Assembly: GCA_028583415.1 (NCBI GenBank)
Contig: CM053267.1
Span: forward strand, 41,528,834-41,592,833
Origin: Protea cynaroides
Lineage: Eukaryota; Streptophyta; Magnoliopsida; Proteales; Proteaceae
Length of the DNA stretch: 64,000 bases
Direction of reading: 5' to 3'
Part shown: in pieces, positions 45,641 to 56,116 of the stretch
Numbering within the stretch: position 1 is the stretch's first letter
Layout: each line of letters opens with the position of its first letter
Program-made: the position numbers and the translations under genes
The notes under the pieces: model-generated
What the model saw: only the letters and a program-made list of their open reading frames with translations
Database searches by the model: none
What the model was told of the DNA's origin: nothing

Positions 45641-47011
45641 AAATTTTTTATTTGTTGCAGTGCACTCTTCATCATCAAAATTATCATCGAAACAAAAAAT
45701 TTCTCAAATTAAGGTACGACATTAAATTATTTTTTATAACAGAAGAAGAGCATTGTTATATCTTCCATCTTAAAACAAACAGCATTTCCACAATCCTCCT
45801 GCTTTTACGTTAGAAATGCACCCTCCATCTATATATATATATATATACCAAATGGGCTGGATTAAATATATGTGCTTACAGATTTGGTGGGAGTAATGTA
45901 GGCCTAGCTAGGTTTTGACATTAGACTGCACTTTAAGGTTCTCAAGGTATAAACCGGTTCATTCATACATCATGCTTATTAGGCACGTTGATTTTGCAAG
46001 AGCATGGATCCTATGGAACTTGTTTTTTTTAGAGGGGAGGGTCCCATATGAGATTAGATTTGTTACATCTAGGTGACAATCGGCCTAGCTCACCCAATGT
46101 CTCAATAGGACCATCCACTCCTAAGATACCATAAATATTCATGCTATTATGGTTTTTTTTTTTTTTTTTTCGGATAAAAGCTAGATATGAAATTGGTATG
46201 TTCAGTAACTCATGTATGGTATTTGAAATGTCTTCTTAATTATATCATGAATCTTTTAGGTAAACTTTTTAAAGAATTAGAAGGTCTGGTATACTACGAT
46301 GTGTGATTTGATCTAAATTATGATTTTATAAAGTAAAAAACTGTCATCCCATTCAATCCAATTGGAAAGCTTTGAATCTAATATGTCTCTTGAGAAGAAG
46401 AATAACATCAAACTCAAAATTAGGAGTGTATTCAATACTGCCAAATAAAAAGGGAATTAATTTATTATGGTTTCTGTGATTATCCGATAAACATGCATTC
46501 AAAGGAATGAAAATATATACATACAAAGTATAGAAGAAAATCACGATCTCATACGATATAATGGAGTGGAGTGGAATGATGGGTTTCAATTAATGATGTT
46601 GGTGGGTCTTTTACTCTTTTACCTCAAAAAAAAATAATAATAATAAAAAATAAAAAATGATGTCGGTGGGTGGATGAGGTCGGCATAACGGCATCCACTT
46701 ACTCCAAAATATATAGTTTATGTTTCTGGACGTTGGTAATTTATTAATCCACTCCTGAATTGGCACCTAGTTTTATGACCGTTGGAGTTTGTTCCGTTTC
46801 TGCGGGTGGGAGATGGGAGAACTCTTTCAAAATTATCCGTTTTTAATTTGATTGGAGCACGTGGGTGGGGAGATGAGAACTCTTTCAAAATTATCCGTTT
46901 TTTTAAATTTGATTGGAACACGTGGGTGGGGAGATGAGAGTTTCTTAAAAAAATCCATGGTTATGTTATACGTGTAAGGAATGAGCTGTCTTCCCTTTGA
47001 TTTGAATTATT
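45641..47011. other. Gene-free region with minisatellite
   Basis: (TA)n at 45831-45848, poly-T at 46152-46170, and a ~60-bp tandem repeat at 46804-46942 (listed separately). No gene is supported. Confidence 0.5.
46804..46942. repeat. ~60-bp tandem repeat, 2.3 copies
   Basis: GGTGGG(G)AGATG(G)GA-GAACTCTTTCAAAA and ATTATCCGTTTTT...TTGATTGGA(G/A)CACGT repeat with a period of about 60 bp. Confidence 0.93.
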
Positions 47012-47239
47012 GATTCCACATCCTCAACCGGGGAGAAAGGAGACGTCCTTGGCCGACATATGGGATTGGAGAGAACGTGGGTAGACATGTGAGGTTCCAA
47101 TGAATTCGAGTCCACATCTTTTATTGGCTTGAAATCTATTCGAATGGAAAATTCGAATTCACGCAAACCCCATATGTCGATCATCCATCCAAACCGCCGC
47201 TTCTCCTCCCGAATATCTGGGAGGAGTGGATTTGAATCG
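47012..47239. mobile_element. Palindromic hairpin MITE, copy 12 (diverged)
   Basis: GATTCCACATCCTC at the left and GAGGAGTGGATTTGAATCG at the right. Inverse arms include CGACATATGGGATTG / CCCCATATGTCGATC and AATTCGAGTCC / GGAAAATTCGAATTC. Flanks TGAATTATT and AAATTATTT are loosely similar. It lies 330 bp upstream of the RCI2 start codon and ends close to the probable promoter. Confidence 0.72.
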
Positions 47240-47568
47240 AAATTATTTTGGGTATATTTTATCACAAAAATAAAGTTTGTTCAGGTTGGGGTCCAGAGTC
47301 TCAACAGCGAAGATGGATAAGTCGGTGTAAGAGTGACGAGTCCTTCAATAAAAGGGCCTTCCTTTCTTCAGTTCTTCCCATCCTTCATCAACCGCGCTCC
47401 TCCACTACTTTTTCTTTTCCTTCGTTGCTCTCTCTTTTTCTTTCTTCGTATCTCTCGATCTCTTGAGTCTCTTGTCAGGTGTCAGGCACTAGGAAGCAGA
47501 ATCCCCTTCCCTCCTCCTCCCTCACACAAATAGCAGAACCAACGAAGAATCGGCAGGGAAAATAGAAA

Positions 47569-48009
47569 ATGACTACCGAAGGAACTGCCACCTGCATAGA
47601 TATCATCTTAGCTATAATCCTCCCTCCTCTCGGAGTTTTTCTCAAGTTTGGATGCAAGGTCAGTTACTCTCTGTTTTCCATTTTTCACAACTGGAACCCC
47701 CTTTTGCTTGCACCTAGATGATCTACTCGATTTCCAAAATGCTTTTTTTTTTTTTTTTTTTTTTACAATTTACTTTGAACTGTGATTCTCTCTTCGGTTC
47801 GATTTTTTTTTTTTTTTTTTTTTTTACTCCTTTTCCCTTGAGCGATTATCTACTCCTTTAGTTAATTAATTGGGGAGGAATAGGAATAATAATTGGGTTT
47901 GTTGGTGTGGATGTTACTGTTGCAGGTGGAGTTCTGGATCTGTCTTCTGCTGACTTTATTCGGATACCTCCCTGGAATCATATACGCTGTTTACGCTATC
48001 ACCAAGTGA
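47569..48009 (+). CDS. RCI2: RCI2/PMP3-type small hydrophobic membrane protein
   Basis: Two exons, 47569-47658 and 47926-48009, give 57 residues, the usual length of RCI2/LTI6/PMP3 proteins. The sequence opens MTTEGTATCIDIILAIILPP, has GVFLKFGC at the end of the first membrane segment (the exon boundary follows KFGCK) and ends GYLPGIIYAVYAITK. Both membrane segments and the conserved PP and YLPG motifs are intact. The donor AAG|GTCAGT and acceptor TTGCAG|GTG are canonical. The family sits in plasma and other membranes and is induced by cold, salt and dehydration; it helps maintain membrane potential and ion homeostasis. The 267-bp intron carries two long T runs. It is the only recognisable gene between units B and C. 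Confidence 0.97.
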
Positions 48010-49605
48010 AGAATTTAGTATAAGTATGTTATCTCTGTTTCGGACGCTCTCTGCGTGTGACTCTGGTTATGATATGGTTGTGTAATTAGATTGTGAACTT
48101 GATGACGATTATTCATTGTTATCGTTTTAATTTTTAGTTTTCTTTTTATCCTTTTTTATCGTTTGCCATGTACTGATGGTCACAGATCTGCTATACTGAT
48201 ATTATTTTAATATATTATAGTAAATTTGTTTCCTCCGAGTTCCTCGTCTCTTAAAATTTCTTCCTTTTCGTGTTCTTGTCCTGTAACAAATGGTTTTACT
48301 TTTTCTTCGTGACCTAGCTTTCGGTTTTACTTTTTCTTGACCAAAGCTTTATTTAGAGCTTCACCTAAACTTCACCGGAGAACCCAAATCGCATAAGGAA
48401 GCAAGCTCAAGAGACTTACTGTATTTGATATTGTAACCACAAACAAAAATCGAGGAAATCTGACGATAGGATCAGATTTTACCTGCAACTGAAATAATAT
48501 CTTAACCCATGGATCAGATTGGAGATTAAGCTCCATAGACACTAATGATCAGAACGGTATCAATGACAAATCCAAACCCGTGAATAAAAGATGGAAGGAA
48601 ACAACCCAGATTTCAGATCTAGTTTTATAGCAACAGCGACAGACCTAAATTCAGGTTGACCGAATCAAATTAATAGTGATGACAGAGAATTTTAAGAGTC
48701 GAGTATATGCAGCAATGGATTAATATAAATAAATCTCGTATCTGAATTTTTTTTTTAAATAGATTTCAGATCTAGTTTTAGTAAATGATGTGTTTTTGCC
48801 CATTTGAGAAACACGGCGAGGATAAAAAAATTGACACCCCCACGTATGCAGCCAAACTTCTATAAGGGGTATGAACGTATGACACGTTACAAGAAGTAGC
48901 GAGGAAATTTAATTTAAGTAAAAGTTCCTGGCTATGGCCTATGGCTGCTTAATCTGGTAGAAATTGGCAGGGACCCAAAAATTAATTATCATGCATCACA
49001 TATTTATTTTAAAAACGGACCATATATTTATATACCAAACAAAAATGGTGGGATCGCACAGAAATTAACGAAGATGAAAGTGAGGCTGTGGGTTTGAGTT
49101 TGGATCATCTTGCATGTATTTGTACTTTTCATTAGATTTCATTACTGATTATGTGGCGTGAGACCTACCTCTAATGTGTGGGATCTACTAGATATGGATG
49201 GTGATGAGATCTCAAAAACGATATAAATATATATAGATAAACTATTCTTTGTGGGTTCCACCTAACACACCTAACGTAGGAAGGATGAAATCATAGCCCC
49301 TTTTCCTAAGACGAAAAATCATATCCCCGTTAAATGCCTTGTGTGCTCTCTTTGTATATATATTTTCCATGGGATTCCATTACCATTGATATAGTGTGGG
49401 ACCTGTGGGATCCATTGAATATGGACAGTGATGAAATCTCATGGAAGATACAAGTACATGTAGATGTAGATGAACTATTCACGCTCTCCTTGGCCCCATG
49501 CCGATGCAGAACCAAGTCTCCCATTTATTTACCACGTATTCCTTTGCTTCTCTTACACTTCATAATTAAGAATTAATACCGAGATTAATGTCATTAAGCC
49601 TCATT
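48010..49605. other. RCI2 3' region and start of unit C
   Basis: After the RCI2 3' flank, homology to units A and B starts near 48830 (GACACCCCCACGTATGCAG...GCAGGGACCC). No coding region is supported. 49140-49480 contains two diverged copies of a GTGGGACC/GATGAGATCTC-type sequence also present near 19083-19190. Confidence 0.5.
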
Positions 49606-49669
49606 TGCTCATCTATATAAGAAGAAGACCCTCCTGAGTTTACATTCCACATTCAGTTTCAGTCTCTGA
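49606..49669 (+). promoter_or_regulatory. Orphan LTP promoter of unit C
   Basis: CTATATAAGAAGAAGACCCT and the following ATTCAGTTTCAGTCTCT match the LTP promoter and leader of unit A (19294-19350) almost exactly. The coding region that should follow is missing; sequence jumps at 49670 into a TIR element. Confidence 0.85.
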
Positions 49670-49967
49670 GGCTGCGTTTGGTAACTCTCCCAAAGAACAG
49701 TTCTTCTATTCTTCCATTCTGATAGAACAGAAAAACTGTTCAAAACAGCCAAGCACAGCTAAAAACTGTTTGGCAAATCTGGTTTGTTCTTCTGTTCTCA
49801 CAGAACGAACCGGATGAAAAGAACATCTAAGAATGAAAATTTCAGAACATGGTTTACCATGTATTTACATTCTAAAATAATTTTGAAAAGAACAAAAAAC
49901 TAAGTTGTGTCCGATAAAACCTGACACCCTTTCTACCTACTTCCATACACGAAGAAGCACATCCTCC

Positions 49968-50010
<43 letters not shown>

Positions 50011-50901
50011 TTACTTCTCCTTCATCTCCATTTTTCTTGTCTGAATTTTTTTTTTAACATTTTTGTAGAAACTACTCCTTGTTCGAGCAGGTAAATCTAC
50101 TATTGTTTCGTCTCCATCTCTGCAACTTGCTTGTTCTTTATTTTAGGGATGATCACCTCTCCTTTTCCCTCTTCCTCTCTCACACGGTACCAGGGGATTT
50201 CTATCTGAATCAGTACATCGGATTTGCAGATTTGGATCTGAAACTAATGTGTAGATGGTTCTGTGATTTAAGAAATTAATGCTTTGCTGGTTCTGTGAAA
50301 TTCACATCTATTTGGCTGTACTCACCAAAAGATAATCAAGTGGACTCCTGATTATTATTCCTGTGCTTAATTCTTTATCAAATATCGACTAAAAACGTCA
50401 GTATTGACTTTATTTTGTTCTTTTTATTTTCTGTTTCAAATTCCAGATATGAATTATTTGTGTTCTAAATTCTTTTGGCATGAACCCAAATGATAACTAC
50501 AAATAAAAAATAAAAAATAAAAAGGTTTGTGGCTCTAGATGCATGGAATTTTATTTTTATTTTTTGAAAAATTTTCTTGTTTAATTGATCAACTTATCTC
50601 TATCAATCCATAGGTACAATTTATAATTAGATGACATTAATATTAATTAATTTGGTAAGATATCGGTTTAATGGTAATTCTGTAATATTTGAATCCTTTG
50701 AAAAAAAAAGTGTTCTAGAACAAATTTTACCAAACAGCAAACAAGTTAGAATAATGTTTTCAAACTAGTTCTGGAACATATTTGTCAAACAGTTTTAAGG
50801 CCAAAAGAATAGCCAAAGAACATTATTTCAAAACAGAACAGAAAAAGATCATCTCTTCAGGTTCAGAACAAGAACAAGCGAGAACGTTACCAAACGCAGC
50901 C
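49670..50901. mobile_element. 1.2-kb TIR element at the LTP deletion point
   Basis: GGCTGCGTTTGGTAAC at 49670-49685 is repeated inverted at 50886-50901, with further subterminal inverse similarity (ACAGTTCT / AGAACAAG). TGA flanks both sides (49667-49669 and 50902-50904); CTGAG is an equally possible reading. No transposase frame is seen. The 3-bp duplication and GG(C/G) start recall PIF/Harbinger, but TGA is not its usual target. (TC)n lies at 49971-50006 inside. Confidence 0.8.
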
Positions 50902-51671
50902 TGAGAATTCTCAGGTTTACTCTTGTTGCGAAATTTGGATCTGCGAAATGTCATGTGTAACCGAACAACATTCAGGGAACGGCTGCATAACACATTAGTG
51001 GCTGTCAGGCCAGTGTTCAGGGATTTGGGTTCAAATCCTACTCCCTACCTCGATGTATGTACCACTAAAGTAAATGAGAAAAGTGAATTTATTCATTTAC
51101 ATTCGTGGATAGACCCACAAAGTTAAAGAGAAAATGTTAACTTCTTTTTTTTTTTTTTTTTTTTCCGCTTACGACAGGTTTCCAGACCTTCAGTCTAACT
51201 AATCCCGTGTCGTATGGATCAGGTCTTTTTAGTGTTGAATGAGAACTATTCCATTGCACCCATAACAGGAAAAAAAAAACACTTAACACCCCCGTATGAG
51301 TGGTCATAAGAAGAGTCGAACTCAATAATTCTAACTTGACAGATTATGTAAGGGTATCACAATTCACAATAGATACGTAATCAGAAAAATAATATGGACC
51401 CATCCTAATAAATCCACTATCGAGGCACTTGTTTTGCTTTTTTGGGTGAAAATTTGATGGTTGAGATGGGTGTGATATCCAGTATAATATGGACCTATCT
51501 ATGTCTACCACAGGCGAGTGGTGGCAAGTGCAAAAGTCACTGGCAATGGTTACATAGATACACCCATTTTAGTAACATATTCATTTTGAGAAAAATTCTG
51601 GTCATCTATCCTCTTCTTGGACTGGACCCAAAAAATAAAGTCTGATGTGGTTTGTTCTCTAACTACATTCA

Positions 51672-53623
51672 TGGTCCGTCTAAATACCTTGGGTTGTCTA
51701 TTGATTTCGAGTTGTCAAAAAAAACTACTGTTCAATGACCATTTGGAAAAATCATTATCAAAAATGCAAAATTGGAAAACTGTCTTATTATCTAATGCAG
51801 GGAAGGAGACTTTATTGAAAGTGGTTGATCTCCCCATGTCTACCTATGTGGAATCTCACTTCAAATTGCCTATGTTGATTCTTTAGGATATTCGAAAAAC
51901 TGCTGCCAATTTTTATTGGTCTAAAGGTAATGCATTGAAATCCATTCATTGGATTTCTTGGGAAAGACTGTGCCTTTCGAAAAGGGAGGGAGGTCTTGGG
52001 TTTCAAGATCCTATGTTTCAGAATAAGGCACTTCTGACTAAACTGGCTTGGAGGATTCTATGTCATCCTGAAGCTGTGTGGGTGAAGATACTCAAATCAG
52101 CTTACTTTCCACACTCTGATTTTCTCCATGCTAAACTAGGATCCTTTCCATCATGGGCTTGGCGGAGCATCCTCATTGGGTGTGATATCATGTTAAAGGG
52201 GTTAATCTGGAAGGTGGGTAATGGAATATGTATTAAAATTTGGGAGGACATTTGGATTCCGGGGTTGAGAAATTTTAAATTATATTCTCATAAGCCGCAA
52301 AATTGTAATCTGGTGTATGTGCATGACTTGATTGACTTTACTTTACATGGTTGGAATATCTCTCTTCTTAATACTTTATTTCAACAACATGAGGTGAATG
52401 TTATTCTGCAGATTCCTGTCGCTTGGTTTCCTATAGCTTACAAGATTTATTGGAAATTCTCTAAAGATAGTAATGTTTCGGTTAAAGTGTTTATCATTTT
52501 CTCTCTGATATGCAACATGAAGCTAGGCGGGAAGCACCATCTTCTTCTCATCAACAATTGTGGAAGCAAGTTCCCAAACATGTGGAAATTTATATGGAGT
52601 TGTAGAACCTTACCTAAAATCAAGGAGTTTATGTGGCGCTGTTGTGCGGATGGGTTGGAGTTTCAGAAGCTCTTCATCGTCGTCAAATCCATGCTGAGTT
52701 GGTTTGTCGTTGCTGTAGATCAGGTATAGAGACAATTGACCATGTGCTCCTCCATTGCCCGTTTGCTAGAGTGGTGTGGCTTGGCTCTTCCTTTAGTTTC
52801 TTGGTTCTTCAAAATCAGAATTTGAGAGTGTTTGAATGGTTGCTACAGTTATCAGTTATCACCTTGTAACCAATTATCTAAATTGTCCATTAGGAGAATC
52901 CTATCTTTTGCTTCTTTTGTGTGTTGGAATCTGTGGAAAGCTCGTAACGCCATATATTTTGAAAATAGTATGGCTTCTCCTAATGAGGTTATTGTGAAAA
53001 TTGAAGGGATTTGGCAGGAATATGAATCAGTAGCTTTTCCCTTTAGTCCAAATAGTATTCATTTGGACTAGGTAAATTCCATTTTTGTGAATCAATGTTC
53101 TTGGATGCCTCCATCAGCCAGTTATGTTAAGGTTAATACTAATGCGGCTTGGGTGGAGTCTAAAGCAGGTGGTGTGGGGTTTATTCTGAGAGATTCTACA
53201 GGGACTCCTCTAATAGCGGTTTCAAAGGCTACCTATCTTTCTTCTGTTGCTTATGGGGAAGTTGTGGTCTTAAGGGAGGGTCTTCATTCTGCTTTGGAAA
53301 TAGGTTTTACTCAGAGTCAATTGGAATCAGATTGTCTTGAAGTCATTAATATAGTAAAAGGGCAAGCACAGCAAGGGGATATTCATGTATTGTCGGTGGT
53401 CAATGACATTTTGAGTCTTATCCCCTCAAATGCTATTGTTACCTTTTCTTTTATTTCAAGAGCTGCTAATGTAATAGCGCATACCCTTGCCAGGAGGGCT
53501 CTAACCATCTCAGGGGAGGTTAAATGGCCCATATTCGATCCATGGCTTGTGGACTCTTGTTCTGTCATGGTTGTTTCCTCTAATTTGAATGAATAAATTA
53601 GTTTTCTATCAAAAAAAAAAAAA
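51672..53623 (+). pseudogene. 5'-truncated L1 LINE (RT tail, zinc-finger, RNase H)
   Basis: Starts inside the reverse-transcriptase C-terminal region (KYLGLSIDFELSKK in one frame, LSNAGKETLLKVV in another) and runs through FYWSKGNALKSIHWISWE, the zf-RVT-type region (CRTLPKIKEFMWRCC) to a plant L1 RNase H domain at 53087-53596, then a poly(A) run at 53610-53623. Stops and frame changes break it at about 51885, 52525, 52727 and 53070. In the RNase H domain the first catalytic Asp is Asn (KVNTNAAW) and the last Asp is His (ANVIAHTLA), so it should be inactive. In unit B the same site (29690-29700) is uninterrupted, confirming an insertion into unit C. Confidence 0.92.
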
Positions 53624-56116
53624 ATTTGTGAGATGTGGATCCCTCTCTCTCTCTCTCTCTAGAATGCAAGAATCAAACTGATTATTGAAATAGATGAAGA
53701 GTGTTGTTGATGGATTCCATTAATGCTCCAGAAAATACCACGTAGCTACAACAAAAAAAAGCAATAAGGTGGATGGGTTTTATGCCGTGGCTAATTTGAT
53801 GCCAAAGTTAGTAGATTTCCAAGACAATCAGAATGAAACTCTTAGTGAGACACCAGAGTTCCTTTAAAAATGGGGTTTCTGAAGTACGAGAGTTCTAAAA
53901 GTCTCTCTCCTTCCCAGTGAGGAAGATGAACTGTGTAAAATGGTATATGTAAGTAAAATATTCAGAGTAAAATTGTGCAGAGTAATAGTACCTCAGGATA
54001 AAAACTTTCAGATATTTTGTAATTAATAATTTTTCAGTATTTATAGAACCATGATGAAGCTCCTTGGGTCAGCTTTCCCCCACCGGCCACCATCTCCATC
54101 ATTTGTCAGATAGAGAGTACTAGGACAGAGGGGCTACGAGCCTACGACCCTTAAGGTGGCAGCCGAATCTCCTCCCAAACCCCTGGGAGGAGACCATTTG
54201 GATCCGAGTTACCCCATTCCTTTGCAATTCTGTTTCTAGTCAATGTAAGGTGTTCTCGATTATGTTATTTTTGGATTTCAATGTAGCTTACTCCATACAC
54301 TAGGGCCCTCGATCCTCATGACCCATGCAACCAGCACGCTAGTTTTCTGCTTAATCTTTAAGCCAAGAGACATTAACTAAATTGAAATAAAACAGACTTT
54401 TCATGGATAAAATTGGGGAGAATGGTTTATCCGTATGTACATGCATTCTCTCTGGGATCTTATCACCGTTCATATTTAGTGGGTCCCACACTCTAGAGGT
54501 GAATCCCAAACCATATGGACGGGATGAGATCCCATGAAGAAGAGGAAAAAAATCCTCTCTAGCAGGGATGCTGCGGCTGACGTTTACCTAACACCAATCC
54601 TCATATATTGGGATTTGTACTGAATGAACTCCAGCAGCCGAATCCCCACTGACTCCAGCCGCCGAATCCCCACTGAATCCTCTCCAGCGTTGGAGAGGAT
54701 TTGACTTCTAAAGAAGACATATGCCGATGATCCGAAGTCATAAAATTATGGATAAATCATTCATACCACCCTTTTTCTTTGATTATAATACCAAAACATC
54801 CTAAAAGTGATGTTAATATAATATAATATTTTTAATGTTCAAAATACTTTTATGGGTATTGTAAAAGGACGAAATTAGACACCCCTTACCCTTTTCTTTT
54901 CCTCTCCAATTCGTACGGCAATGGGAGGAATACCAACGGCCGTTCGATGAGTGCCACCTTGCACTTCTCCCATCTGACGATGGAAACCAATTAGAGAGTA
55001 TTTTAGTGTTTAGAGAGCACAATACCAGTTCCATTCTTTCTCTCTTCTCCTCATTCCTCCTCCACAAATCGGCAGTTACTTTCTCAAAAAATCAGAACCA
55101 TTGGCCCTCCTCTGCAAATCGGTGGCATTTGGTTCATATAGTTACCGTCGACCCTCTGCAAATCGCAGGTATTCGGTGATAGACGAAAGCAGCGGCAAAT
55201 CAGTGGCATTTGTCTCATATACTTACGATCAACCCTCTGCAAATCGCTTCGGTGATAGACAAGAGCAACAGCAGCCTGCGACTTCCCACCTCAAGAACAA
55301 GGTAAACTCTCCCCCTTTTTGAACCAGATACTCTGGTAGTCTTGTAGTGATTTGGCATTTTTAAAACGAAGAGTTGTCGCCGTGCACTATTTTATCCAGT
55401 TATCAAATCAACTTTACCTTTGTCAAATGAGACAGGTGGTTGTAGTTGTACAGGTGTTAAAGTTAAAAACTCTATTCTGTTAGGTGTTAAAGTTCCTAAA
55501 ACCTCTGTTCTGTGACTCAACTTACACTTCTGCACTATTGTTTTTTGTTATTTGGATTGATAAAATATTATCATATAATATTTTTTAAATGAAAACACAT
55601 GATAACATTCTAGAACAGTGTGGTCCTCACTCCTCACTCCTCACTCCTCACTCCTCCCTGGTCATCATAAAGCAAGTGAACAATGTGGTTCTAATTCTAT
55701 CCTTATCATGACTTTGGAGTGCGGTGTTAGTATAAGATTATTATATTTTATTAGTGGAAATATTTCAGAAAGAATTACAGATTTCATTTACAGATACTGT
55801 ATAGCATCATTTTATTTATTTAATGGAAACACCTCAAATAGCAAAAAATACATAACCATTTTAGGTTTGGAATGGATTTTTTTTTTTTTTTTTTTTGAAT
55901 GTCTGAATGGAGTTTACCCATTTAGCATGATTCTTGATCAGATTTCACTATTTGGTATGTTAAATCTATAATATTATGTAAATGCTTTGTTATACTTGAC
56001 TTTATAACGTTTGTTAAATCTGGTTTTTTTTTTTGGTAGACTTTGTAATGTGTTTGTTTTATCTTTTTTGAGATTGAAATGTCTATTTGATTGTAATAGG
56101 TAGGTAATCAAGAAAA
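53624..56116. other. Gene-free part of unit C and hAT 5' region
   Basis: 54170-54206 (CTCCTCCCAAACCCCTGGGAGGAG, read as two halves) looks like a fragment of a hairpin MITE. 54550-54712 is bounded by AAATCCTCTC / GAGAGGATTTGACTTC and contains a tandem CAGCCGCCGAATCCCCACTGA repeat. 55105-55265 holds an ~85-bp tandem duplication (GGCATTTGGTTCATATA... / GGCATTTGTCTCATATA...) giving a short frame with no known domain; it could be the leader of the hAT element. Confidence 0.45.

Noticed and set aside
55101..55322. 73-residue frame with internal repeats
   Set aside because: Produced by an ~85-bp tandem duplication; no domain. Mentioned only as a possible hAT leader.
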